From positions 39,311,877 to 39,375,876 of the forward strand of contig OX243814.1 in the NCBI GenBank assembly GCA_945859605.1: 64,000 nt of DNA, written 5' to 3'. Origin of the DNA: Lumbricus rubellus. Taxonomy: Eukaryota > Annelida > Clitellata > Crassiclitellata > Lumbricidae. The notes under the pieces are model-generated. The model was not told the origin of the DNA and ran no database searches. It worked only from the letters and a program-made list of their open reading frames with translations. Shown one piece after another: positions 9,415 through 19,200 of the stretch (position 1 is its first letter; every line of letters begins with the position of its first letter). The position numbers were made by a program, and so were the translations under genes.

Positions 9415-12400
9415 TTAATTAAAAATTTTCAACGAGTAGTGACCATATGCCAAAGTATGAATTCCATCCTCCATTATTACCCGTTTATCGTCATCTGCAG
9501 ATAATGCAACTTTATTAATTTCTTCTGTATAAATATCGTGATGATAAGATCTAATAACATTCATCGTTCGTTGTTGTTCTTTTTTAGTAAATAAACAGTC
9601 TTTATAATCTTCGTGAGTAATAGTTTTCTGGACAACATTCTTCTTAATACCTTTACATTTCTTGTGCTCATCTCCAGCAGCCATCTTATAAGAATACAAC
9701 TTTGCTCTGAGTCCAATAAATTCTTTTATCTGTTTCCCACTAGCTTCATCCTTGAACATTCCAATAACTTTTTTATTTACTCCAACCTCAATACCAGATG
9801 GATGATCTCTCGGGTATTCACTCGTGTCGAATCGAGTCTTAATATCGCCTGCGATATCTGAGTAAAAGTCTTCAGTTTTAATTTCGTATGTCAAAGAATC
9901 TGTATCGGTAAATAATAATTTAGCTCTATTTCCGTATTTATCCTTGATGTAATTGTAATGAAATTCATACATCAACGTTTTGCTCAAGTCTAATATACAC
10001 ATGCCAAGATATATAGGTTTATTATAGTACAATTTAGTTTTTTTCATGTGAACGGCTATTAGATTTTCATCGAAAATAGTACATCTCTCATAATTAGGTT
10101 TAGCGGCTAGTTCAATAGCCCTCTCCTCTTGACACACTAACTCTACATCAACACGATTTTCAATGTTCTCACAAGTTTTTCCAAAGACACTGTTATTCAT
10201 TAACTTGAAAAAGTCTTTCTCAAAGTCATTAGTAGCTTTCGTTCTAAGAGCTGTATTTAAATCGATATACTTTTTCAACCAATCACTTTCTTCGAATAGT
10301 ACACCTCTATGCACTTTTGTTTTTTTCAAACCCAAGCTCTCATACAGCTTCAGATTATCGTAATGCAGCACATACTTCTTTTTATGGTTTAAGTTTGGAA
10401 TTAACTTTTTGACTTTGTTAATCTCAATGCTTTCGGGGGCTAACGGAAAATCGTTATGCAGGTCGTGTAACTCTTTAGGATATTCCAAATCAACTTCCAA
10501 TATGCATGGAATACTTCTCCAATTATTTAATTCATCTTCGTTCATCCATTTGAACCCGTGAGTAGGTAAATTTTTGATCATAGCCCATCCATATAGATTA
10601 TTCGCATCCAGGTAAGTAATAAATGTAGAATTTTCGTTACTATTGAAATCGCTCATATATTTATTATTCGCTTTCCCGTAACGATTTGATATTGTGCTCA
10701 CTCCTCCTCTCATCCCTTGCCTAAGCATCAGAATCATATCATAATCATTCAATAACTCCAATTTCACGCCTGTCAATTTTAAAGCGGCATCCCAGGCTAA
10801 ACCAGGAGATGTAAAATACCATGCAGGGTCAAGCGTATAGTTCTTCATACACACATCTCTAAAGTTTTCGAAAACATCGGCAAGTAACAGAACATCCGAA
10901 ACGTTGTATAAATCGTGATATTCTCTGAATGTTTTGCATCCAAATTCCTTCCATACCGTTTTTGCATGCTCGTAGTCTTCATCGCTAATATTCGAATCAT
11001 TTAGCTTAGAATAGAATGCGGATTTTGGTGGTAGTTCGGTTTCATTAAAGGTAGTAAATGAATCGACGTAGTCATAAGGATATATGCCTTTTCTCAGCAA
11101 AAGATCGAGCTTCTTTCCAGTATATCGTTTCCCAATATTTTTACACTGGTCTTTGCTTAGGTTCCTCGATAAAGCATCAAGACTAGAAGCCATAAATTTA
11201 AAACTGTCGATAAAGCGCAATTCGCGCTTGACGGTAATCTCTTTTCCCTCTTTATTTACAAACTTATCAACAACGACCTCTCTGCTAAAAGATATATACT
11301 TTTCCTCGTTATTAGGTATGCAATTAATTTTCTCTCCATTATTACCTCTCAGTTTCTTAATGAACAGATGATAATCGTACCCGGAAAGATTATGAAACAC
11401 TACAGGGAAAAACTTGGGGACTTTATAGTTTACATTACAAATGTTATGAGCAGCCCCTCTAAATTTACCGCTAAGATGACAGTGATCTCTCACTCGGTCT
11501 TCGCCCAACGGTTTTTCACAGATATGGCATATAGTAGCTCCATCAAAACACTTCTTGTCCTCTTCTGTAAATATCATCTTCTTAGGGAATTTAAATTGAT
11601 TATATATTTGTTTTATATTCTCTTCTAGTTTATCTACAAATATTTGACCAACATCACCATCTTCGCTTTCAGCCGTAAACGTCACAGGATCTTGAGAATA
11701 TACACTATCGTCGAAACATTTTATGTGGTAACAAAAGGAGCTAGGAATATGCTTTTGATATTTATTAGTGTACGACAACTCTGGATTTGGTTGGCATGTA
11801 TCGATCGGTTTTACAAAAGACTCAAAATCTGCGTAGACTATAAACCTCATAGAATTGTTATAATTTTTAAAACTTAACATAGTTCCTGGTTCTGGCATTT
11901 CTATTTTTTGTGCGTTATGGTGTTTGCAGTACTCATCATGGTTGTTAAGCGCTTCTGTCGTTGTGAAACCATTCATACACCTTTTACAATAGTGCGCTGA
12001 ATAATGCGAATTTGCTGTTCGGAACGTCATCAATCGGTTAAAATTCTTTATCCAGCAATAATGTTTTTTTTCTCCATCAGATATAAGCAAAAGATCTACA
12101 CAAATATCGCTTTCACAGTTAGACAGATAAAGCGGATAGACATGTTTTTCGTAACCAAATATATTAACACTAATATTATTATTTCTCTCAAATTTACCTA
12201 TCACATTAGCATGAGTCGCTACCGGAAACTCAATACCACTCCAATTAAGTTTTTTCGATTGTTCTTTCAAAGCTTTCGTTATTTTTTCCGGATTTTTTAC
12301 AACCGGATTCAAAGCTCTAGTGATACACCATTTGAAACATTCTTCGTCGTCGTTTTTCATATTTATAATAGCCTTTTTATTAGCTAAGAAGCTGGGAAGT

Positions 12401-13077
12401 GGAATGTAAGAACTACCTCTTAAGGGGGTATATTTTACCGTATTTATATCTAATTTTACAACAGCTTTAAATCTCCAATTACTTCCTTGCATCTGAAAAC
12501 TAGCAATAGACTCCATGATTTTATCCTTCTTTCTGCTGTATATTTCATTCAAGTCGGTTGCTTCTAAAATAACTTCTGCCCTGGAAACGAATGGTATATC
12601 CTCAGAATTAACTATTCCCGATTTCATATCTACTCGTTCCATATTACAAGTAAGAACTAAATTAGTCTTTGTCTGGCGATTACTCGACAACAGATTAACT
12701 ACCTGCGGTCTGACGAAATCAAGAAACGACGAGGCGTCCATTCCATTAGTTCCATCTATTCTATATTGCTTGGTGAATCCTTTAATAGCCGACGCCGTTT
12801 CTCTAATTTTAATTTTATCAAATATCCTAGAAACAGTTGACTTCAATGATTCTAGTTTTTCATTAACCTCTGCTTGTTCGGGCACATAACTAAGTAGCCA
12901 ATCCGCAAAATCATTTATTTTAGCTCTAACCCTATTTTTGTATTTTCTCTTAGGCGCTACTGGTTTGTATTTACCAGGTGTGGGTGTAAGCGTAGGAATC
13001 TTAATGTCAGGAACCGGCGAGTCGAGCAAGTGTTCAACATGGTTCATGTTTCTTAAACTACTTTTCTTTAAATCCAT
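9415..13077 (-). CDS. polB: Protein-primed family-B DNA polymerase (left copy)
   Basis: The protein has 1220 residues. Motifs in order: C2H2-like finger near 364-384, exonuclease Exo I YADFES at 415-420, an HNH/endonuclease VII-like zinc motif at about 517-548 (CHICEKPLG...HCHLSGKFRG), Exo II NLSGYD at 563-568, Exo III YNVSD at 724-728, polymerase motif A LDANNLYG near 823, motif B KLMNNSVFG at 958-966 and motif C DTDS at 1058-1061. This is the DNA_pol_B_2 type used by Polintons and adintoviruses for protein-primed replication. It differs from the right copy at four residues: G/D in SED(G/D)DV, Y/C just after the Exo II Asp, S/N in MAS(S/N)LD and G/V shortly before motif C. Catalytic residues are intact. 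Confidence 0.93.
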   Translation of the reverse strand: MDLKKSSLRNMNHVEHLLDSPVPDIKIPTLTPTPGKYKPVAPKRKYKNRVRAKINDFADWLLSYVPEQAEVNEKLESLKSTVSRIFDKIKIRETASAIKGFTKQYRIDGTNGMDASSFLDFVRPQVVNLLSSNRQTKTNLVLTCNMERVDMKSGIVNSEDIPFVSRAEVILEATDLNEIYSRKKDKIMESIASFQMQGSNWRFKAVVKLDINTVKYTPLRGSSYIPLPSFLANKKAIINMKNDDEECFKWCITRALNPVVKNPEKITKALKEQSKKLNWSGIEFPVATHANVIGKFERNNNISVNIFGYEKHVYPLYLSNCESDICVDLLLISDGEKKHYCWIKNFNRLMTFRTANSHYSAHYCKRCMNGFTTTEALNNHDEYCKHHNAQKIEMPEPGTMLSFKNYNNSMRFIVYADFESFVKPIDTCQPNPELSYTNKYQKHIPSSFCYHIKCFDDSVYSQDPVTFTAESEDGDVGQIFVDKLEENIKQIYNQFKFPKKMIFTEEDKKCFDGATICHICEKPLGEDRVRDHCHLSGKFRGAAHNICNVNYKVPKFFPVVFHNLSGYDYHLFIKKLRGNNGEKINCIPNNEEKYISFSREVVVDKFVNKEGKEITVKRELRFIDSFKFMASSLDALSRNLSKDQCKNIGKRYTGKKLDLLLRKGIYPYDYVDSFTTFNETELPPKSAFYSKLNDSNISDEDYEHAKTVWKEFGCKTFREYHDLYNVSDVLLLADVFENFRDVCMKNYTLDPAWYFTSPGLAWDAALKLTGVKLELLNDYDMILMLRQGMRGGVSTISNRYGKANNKYMSDFNSNENSTFITYLDANNLYGWAMIKNLPTHGFKWMNEDELNNWRSIPCILEVDLEYPKELHDLHNDFPLAPESIEINKVKKLIPNLNHKKKYVLHYDNLKLYESLGLKKTKVHRGVLFEESDWLKKYIDLNTALRTKATNDFEKDFFKLMNNSVFGKTCENIENRVDVELVCQEERAIELAAKPNYERCTIFDENLIAVHMKKTKLYYNKPIYLGMCILDLSKTLMYEFHYNYIKDKYGNRAKLLFTDTDSLTYEIKTEDFYSDIAGDIKTRFDTSEYPRDHPSGIEVGVNKKVIGMFKDEASGKQIKEFIGLRAKLYSYKMAAGDEHKKCKGIKKNVVQKTITHEDYKDCLFTKKEQQRTMNVIRSYHHDIYTEEINKVALSADDDKRVIMEDGIHTLAYGHYSLKIFN

Positions 13078-13159
13078 TTTATCTTACCACGCAAAAATAT
13101 TAAAACATTAGCTGTGAGATCGAAGATCCACTTATCGAACACTTTAATTGCATATCATT

Positions 13160-13489
13160 CTATCTCTCATACACTTTAATTTCATATCTATCTCTCCAGA
13201 CATTTCCGTTATGATAAGCTATTATGCCAGCACTCTGACCGTACGCCTTAGCAGCTTTATACATCGATGGATACGAGGTAACAACGCCAGTCTCTCGATC
13301 TATAATATCTACTCTTCTCGGTTGTTTCCTGATACTACCCAGCGTGTCATGTCGATATGACACAGACTTGTAGTCCGTCGGAAGAATATTCTTTTCAATC
13401 AATACAGCTATCATTTGAGGTTTGTTGAGATGCGAAGTGCCTGTAACATTGTTATGCTTGGCCAACATTCTAAGCTCTGGTAGCTTCAT
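13160..13489 (-). CDS. Small SAP/NUMOD-like DNA-binding protein (left copy)
   Basis: The protein has 109 residues and is identical to the right copy. Residues 1-35 (LPELRMLAKHNNV...KPQMIAVLIEKN) look like a SAP/Rho-N-type helix-extended-loop-helix DNA-binding motif. Residues 60-109 (DRETGVVTSYPSMYKAAKAYG...GNVWRDRYEIK) resemble the NUMOD1-type DNA-binding module found in homing endonucleases. No nuclease domain is attached. It lies between polymerase and capsid candidate. A role as genome-binding, packaging or terminal protein is possible but unproven. Confidence 0.6.
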   Translation of the reverse strand: MKLPELRMLAKHNNVTGTSHLNKPQMIAVLIEKNILPTDYKSVSYRHDTLGSIRKQPRRVDIIDRETGVVTSYPSMYKAAKAYGQSAGIIAYHNGNVWRDRYEIKVYER

Positions 13490-13505
13490 AATATATAAGT
13501 ATTCT

Positions 13506-14405
13506 TTAAATCAATTTTCCATACACAACACTCATTTTCTGCCCATCCGATTGGAACTGCAGCAACCTATCTGAAATTACGACAGCATACGCTTCTGTGT
13601 CGGCTGGCACTGCTGCATTGAAAAGAGCCTTAATCTGAATATCAACGACTGACGATTTCAAACGCTCGGATTGTTTGCTTACATCGAACACGAACAACGG
13701 GTATAATTCTTTATAATCTACAGGTGTTATATTGCTTTGGGTAATCAACTTATCCATACCATAGAATTTTTGACTAAAGGAGGACGCGTCTCTGTACGCT
13801 CTGGAGAATTGTTGATTAGGAAACGACAGGTTATGATCGACAGCTGGATATCTTTCTTGATTCATCATCACATATATGTTCTTGAGATCGCAGTGATTAA
13901 ATAGCGACGGATTACTTTCCTGATTACCGCTACGGTCCGTCTGAAATCCTACGATGATATATCTAGGTTTCTCAGGTGATGTTTTTACGCTAAGACGCCA
14001 ACTGAAACTTGTCGACTGAGGAACCGTTATTGTGTCGCATTGACGAGCTCTATACGCAACTGGCAACGTTAATTTTGATTCAATCGTCTTATACAACTGC
14101 ATTCGTTCCATATCGGAAGGAATAACGTGTGGAATAAACCATGAAATTTTGTTTATCGCAACTTTTCCAGCAGCTGCAGCGTTATCTCGGAATATTGCAT
14201 CATCGTCGGCTTTACGAACTAATGTCAGCGTCTGCTTGAAGCCGTAAATAATCTTGTCGTAATCATCGCAAAACCCGAAAATATGCTTCAACGGAACAAT
14301 AAAGCTGAACATTCCTTTAGTGTTTGGTTTGCGAATGAGAAAGCTTTGTCTAGTGGCAAATCCGGGGTTATCCGCAATAACAGCAGTCGCTCCAGTGTCT
14401 TTATA
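13506..14405 (-). pseudogene. 5'-truncated capsid-candidate gene at the left palindrome breakpoint
   Basis: The frame from 14312 downward gives 268 residues identical to the C-terminal part of the complete right copy. Homology extends upstream to 14405, corresponding to residue 138 of the full protein. Beyond that the frame enters unrelated AT-rich DNA and meets a stop about four codons further. The first 137 residues are therefore missing and the only ATG is internal, so this copy is very unlikely to make a normal capsid protein. Confidence 0.85.
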
Positions 14406-14486
14406 AAAAATGGCAGTTTAAATTTATTTTGCTTAAGTTTATTTTCTTATTTAGGTGTAAAAATTTATTTTCTTATTTAAAAATAT
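14406..14486 (+). promoter_or_regulatory. AT-rich upstream region of the intact capsid candidate
   Basis: The region contains a 19-bp near-direct repeat (TTTATTTTCTTATTTA twice, about 25 bp apart) and ends in TTTAAAAATATATG, where the ATG is the start codon. Other genes of the element also start directly behind TATATA-rich spacers, so this may be a promoter. That is inference. Confidence 0.4.
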
Positions 14487-14897
14487 ATGTATAATAAAAT
14501 GCAATCCGATATTCTAAGATTCACAGAGCAACCATTGATCGATGAAGGTATCGAGCGATACGAATGGCATGAGTACGAACCTGTAGCGAGAACTAACCTT
14601 AACAGTTCTGGTGAAATAAGAATAAATATTGAATTACAAGACTTATACAGTCACCCAGCAGAGTCATATCTACAATTCGATGGAAGACTAATTAAAGCCG
14701 ATGACACCGCATACGTTAACGCCGATTTAGTCGCTCTTACGAATAATGGGCTTATGTATCTATTCAGTCAAATATCCTATCAGTTATCTAATCAAGAAAT
14801 CGAAACGCTATTTCATCCGGGTCAAGCTACAACGATGCTCGGTTTACTTACGTATCCAAACGATTTTCAGCTGACTCAAGGCTTAAATCAGCTGTGG
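14406..14897. other. Unique centre of the palindrome
   Basis: These 492 bp have no inverted partner. 14406-14486 is AT-rich leader DNA; 14487-14897 encodes residues 1-137 of the intact capsid candidate. The left arm joins at 14405/14406 with no more than trivial microhomology to the matching point at 14897/14898. This is the geometry expected when a polymerase copying one strand switches to its own nascent or complementary strand and copies back. Confidence 0.85.
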
Positions 14898-15797
14898 TAT
14901 AAAGACACTGGAGCGACTGCTGTTATTGCGGATAACCCCGGATTTGCCTCTAGACAAAGCTTTCTCATTCGCAAACCAAACACTAAAGGAATGTTCAGCT
15001 TTATTGTTCCGTTGAAGCATATTTTCGGGTTTTGCGATGATTACGACAAGATTATTTACGGCTTCAAACAGACGCTGACATTAGTTCGTAAAGCCGACGA
15101 TGATGCAATATTCCGAGATAACGCTGCAGCTGCTGGAAAAGTTGCGATAAACAAAATTTCATGGTTTATTCCACACGTTATTCCTTCCGATATGGAACGA
15201 ATGCAGTTGTATAAGACGATTGAATCAAAATTAACGTTGCCAGTTGCGTATAGAGCTCGTCAATGCGACACAATAACGGTTCCTCAGTCGACAAGTTTCA
15301 GTTGGCGTCTTAGCGTAAAAACATCACCTGAGAAACCTAGATATATCATCGTAGGATTTCAGACGGACCGTAGCGGTAATCAGGAAAGTAATCCGTCGCT
15401 ATTTAATCACTGCGATCTCAAGAACATATATGTGATGATGAATCAAGAAAGATATCCAGCTGTCGATCATAACCTGTCGTTTCCTAATCAACAATTCTCC
15501 AGAGCGTACAGAGACGCGTCCTCCTTTAGTCAAAAATTCTATGGTATGGATAAGTTGATTACCCAAAGCAATATAACACCTGTAGATTATAAAGAATTAT
15601 ACCCGTTGTTCGTGTTCGATGTAAGCAAACAATCCGAGCGTTTGAAATCGTCAGTCGTTGATATTCAGATTAAGGCTCTTTTCAATGCAGCAGTGCCAGC
15701 CGACACAGAAGCGTATGCTGTCGTAATTTCAGATAGGTTGCTGCAGTTCCAATCGGATGGGCAGAAAATGAGTGTTGTGTATGGAAAATTGATTTAA
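14487..15797 (+). CDS. Candidate major capsid protein (only complete copy)
   Basis: The protein has 436 residues and starts at the ATG at 14487; a second ATG at codon 5 (14499) is an alternative. The sequence is mixed, beta-rich and soluble-looking, without membrane segments (near the N terminus FTEQPLIDEGI; further on QSTSFSWRLSV, NLSFPNQQFSRAY, FDVSKQSERLKSSVVDIQIK). I recognise the type as a protein found beside PolB_2 genes in many invertebrate genomes. Its size and position next to protease, polymerase and fibres make a double jelly-roll capsid protein the best guess, but no fold-defining motif can be read by eye. The stop is followed after 16 bp by the SAP/NUMOD-like gene. It spans the centre of asymmetry, which is why only this arm keeps it whole. 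Confidence 0.6.
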   Translation: MYNKMQSDILRFTEQPLIDEGIERYEWHEYEPVARTNLNSSGEIRINIELQDLYSHPAESYLQFDGRLIKADDTAYVNADLVALTNNGLMYLFSQISYQLSNQEIETLFHPGQATTMLGLLTYPNDFQLTQGLNQLWYKDTGATAVIADNPGFASRQSFLIRKPNTKGMFSFIVPLKHIFGFCDDYDKIIYGFKQTLTLVRKADDDAIFRDNAAAAGKVAINKISWFIPHVIPSDMERMQLYKTIESKLTLPVAYRARQCDTITVPQSTSFSWRLSVKTSPEKPRYIIVGFQTDRSGNQESNPSLFNHCDLKNIYVMMNQERYPAVDHNLSFPNQQFSRAYRDASSFSQKFYGMDKLITQSNITPVDYKELYPLFVFDVSKQSERLKSSVVDIQIKALFNAAVPADTEAYAVVISDRLLQFQSDGQKMSVVYGKLI

Positions 15798-15813
15798 AGA
15801 ATACTTATATATT

Positions 15814-16143
15814 ATGAAGCTACCAGAGCTTAGAATGTTGGCCAAGCATAACAATGTTACAGGCACTTCGCATCTCAACAAACCTCAAATGATAGCTGTA
15901 TTGATTGAAAAGAATATTCTTCCGACGGACTACAAGTCTGTGTCATATCGACATGACACGCTGGGTAGTATCAGGAAACAACCGAGAAGAGTAGATATTA
16001 TAGATCGAGAGACTGGCGTTGTTACCTCGTATCCATCGATGTATAAAGCTGCTAAGGCGTACGGTCAGAGTGCTGGCATAATAGCTTATCATAACGGAAA
16101 TGTCTGGAGAGATAGATATGAAATTAAAGTGTATGAGAGATAG
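15814..16143 (+). CDS. Small SAP/NUMOD-like DNA-binding protein (right copy)
   Basis: The 109 residues are identical to the left copy at 13160-13489. A SAP-like N-terminal half is followed by a NUMOD1-like C-terminal half, with basic pI judged from Lys/Arg content. The gene starts 16 bp after the capsid candidate behind the spacer ACTTATATATT, and an 82-bp spacer separates it from the polymerase gene, the longest intergenic gap within the arm. Function is unknown; DNA binding is inferred from the two module resemblances. Confidence 0.6.
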   Translation: MKLPELRMLAKHNNVTGTSHLNKPQMIAVLIEKNILPTDYKSVSYRHDTLGSIRKQPRRVDIIDRETGVVTSYPSMYKAAKAYGQSAGIIAYHNGNVWRDRYEIKVYER

Positions 16144-16225
16144 AATGATATGCAATTAAAGTGTTCGATAAGTGGATCTTCGATCTCACAGCTAATGTTT
16201 TAATATTTTTGCGTGGTAAGATAAA

Positions 16226-19200
16226 ATGGATTTAAAGAAAAGTAGTTTAAGAAACATGAACCATGTTGAACACTTGCTCGACTCGCCGGTTCCTGACATT
16301 AAGATTCCTACGCTTACACCCACACCTGGTAAATACAAACCAGTAGCGCCTAAGAGAAAATACAAAAATAGGGTTAGAGCTAAAATAAATGATTTTGCGG
16401 ATTGGCTACTTAGTTATGTGCCCGAACAAGCAGAGGTTAATGAAAAACTAGAATCATTGAAGTCAACTGTTTCTAGGATATTTGATAAAATTAAAATTAG
16501 AGAAACGGCGTCGGCTATTAAAGGATTCACCAAGCAATATAGAATAGATGGAACTAATGGAATGGACGCCTCGTCGTTTCTTGATTTCGTCAGACCGCAG
16601 GTAGTTAATCTGTTGTCGAGTAATCGCCAGACAAAGACTAATTTAGTTCTTACTTGTAATATGGAACGAGTAGATATGAAATCGGGAATAGTTAATTCTG
16701 AGGATATACCATTCGTTTCCAGGGCAGAAGTTATTTTAGAAGCAACCGACTTGAATGAAATATACAGCAGAAAGAAGGATAAAATCATGGAGTCTATTGC
16801 TAGTTTTCAGATGCAAGGAAGTAATTGGAGATTTAAAGCTGTTGTAAAATTAGATATAAATACGGTAAAATATACCCCCTTAAGAGGTAGTTCTTACATT
16901 CCACTTCCCAGCTTCTTAGCTAATAAAAAGGCTATTATAAATATGAAAAACGACGACGAAGAATGTTTCAAATGGTGTATCACTAGAGCTTTGAATCCGG
17001 TTGTAAAAAATCCGGAAAAAATAACGAAAGCTTTGAAAGAACAATCGAAAAAACTTAATTGGAGTGGTATTGAGTTTCCGGTAGCGACTCATGCTAATGT
17101 GATAGGTAAATTTGAGAGAAATAATAATATTAGTGTTAATATATTTGGTTACGAAAAACATGTCTATCCGCTTTATCTGTCTAACTGTGAAAGCGATATT
17201 TGTGTAGATCTTTTGCTTATATCTGATGGAGAAAAAAAACATTATTGCTGGATAAAGAATTTTAACCGATTGATGACGTTCCGAACAGCAAATTCGCATT
17301 ATTCAGCGCACTATTGTAAAAGGTGTATGAATGGTTTCACAACGACAGAAGCGCTTAACAACCATGATGAGTACTGCAAACACCATAACGCACAAAAAAT
17401 AGAAATGCCAGAACCAGGAACTATGTTAAGTTTTAAAAATTATAACAATTCTATGAGGTTTATAGTCTACGCAGATTTTGAGTCTTTTGTAAAACCGATC
17501 GATACATGCCAACCAAATCCAGAGTTGTCGTACACTAATAAATATCAAAAGCATATTCCTAGCTCCTTTTGTTACCACATAAAATGTTTCGACGATAGTG
17601 TATATTCTCAAGATCCTGTGACGTTTACGGCTGAAAGCGAAGATGATGATGTTGGTCAAATATTTGTAGATAAACTAGAAGAGAATATAAAACAAATATA
17701 TAATCAATTTAAATTCCCTAAGAAGATGATATTTACAGAAGAGGACAAGAAGTGTTTTGATGGAGCTACTATATGCCATATCTGTGAAAAACCGTTGGGC
17801 GAAGACCGAGTGAGAGATCACTGTCATCTTAGCGGTAAATTTAGAGGGGCTGCTCATAACATTTGTAATGTAAACTATAAAGTCCCCAAGTTTTTCCCTG
17901 TAGTGTTTCATAATCTTTCCGGGTACGATTGTCATCTGTTCATTAAGAAACTGAGAGGTAATAATGGAGAGAAAATTAATTGCATACCTAATAACGAGGA
18001 AAAGTATATATCTTTTAGCAGAGAGGTCGTTGTTGATAAGTTTGTAAATAAAGAGGGAAAAGAGATTACCGTCAAGCGCGAATTGCGCTTTATCGACAGT
18101 TTTAAATTTATGGCTTCTAATCTTGATGCTTTATCGAGGAACCTAAGCAAAGACCAGTGTAAAAATATTGGGAAACGATATACTGGAAAGAAGCTCGATC
18201 TTTTGCTGAGAAAAGGCATATATCCTTATGACTACGTCGATTCATTTACTACCTTTAATGAAACCGAACTACCACCAAAATCCGCATTCTATTCTAAGCT
18301 AAATGATTCGAATATTAGCGATGAAGACTACGAGCATGCAAAAACGGTATGGAAGGAATTTGGATGCAAAACATTCAGAGAATATCACGATTTATACAAC
18401 GTTTCGGATGTTCTGTTACTTGCCGATGTTTTCGAAAACTTTAGAGATGTGTGTATGAAGAACTATACGCTTGACCCTGCATGGTATTTTACATCTCCTG
18501 GTTTAGCCTGGGATGCCGCTTTAAAATTGACAGGCGTGAAATTGGAGTTATTGAATGATTATGATATGATTCTGATGCTTAGGCAAGGGATGAGAGGAGG
18601 AGTGAGCACAATATCAAATCGTTACGGGAAAGCGAATAATAAATATATGAGCGATTTCAATAGTAACGAAAATTCTACATTTATTACTTACCTGGATGCG
18701 AATAATCTATATGGATGGGCTATGATCAAAAATTTACCTACTCACGGGTTCAAATGGATGAACGAAGATGAATTAAATAATTGGAGAAGTATTCCATGCA
18801 TATTGGAAGTTGATTTGGAATATCCTAAAGAGTTACACGACCTGCATAACGATTTTCCGTTAGCCCCCGAAAGCATTGAGATTAACAAAGTCAAAAAGTT
18901 AATTCCAAACTTAAACCATAAAAAGAAGTATGTGCTGCATTACGATAATCTGAAGCTGTATGAGAGCTTGGGTTTGAAAAAAACAAAAGTGCATAGAGGT
19001 GTACTATTCGAAGAAAGTGATTGGTTGAAAAAGTATATCGATTTAAATACAGCTCTTAGAACGAAAGCTACTAATGACTTTGAGAAAGACTTTTTCAAGT
19101 TAATGAATAACAGTGTCTTTGGAAAAACTTGTGAGAACATTGAAAATCGTGTTGATGTAGAGTTAGTGTGTCAAGAGGAGAGGGCTATTGAACTAGCCGC

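Larger units (their letters stand above)
6394..14405 (-). repeat. Left arm of the giant inverted repeat (8012 bp)
   Basis: This arm is the reverse complement of 14898-22862. It is longer by a 49-bp tandem duplication at its terminus (6394-6442 repeated at 6443-6490) and shorter by 2 bp between the protease and fibre-like genes; together these account for the 47-bp length difference. Homology with the other arm stops abruptly at 14405, inside the capsid gene. Confidence 0.92.
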
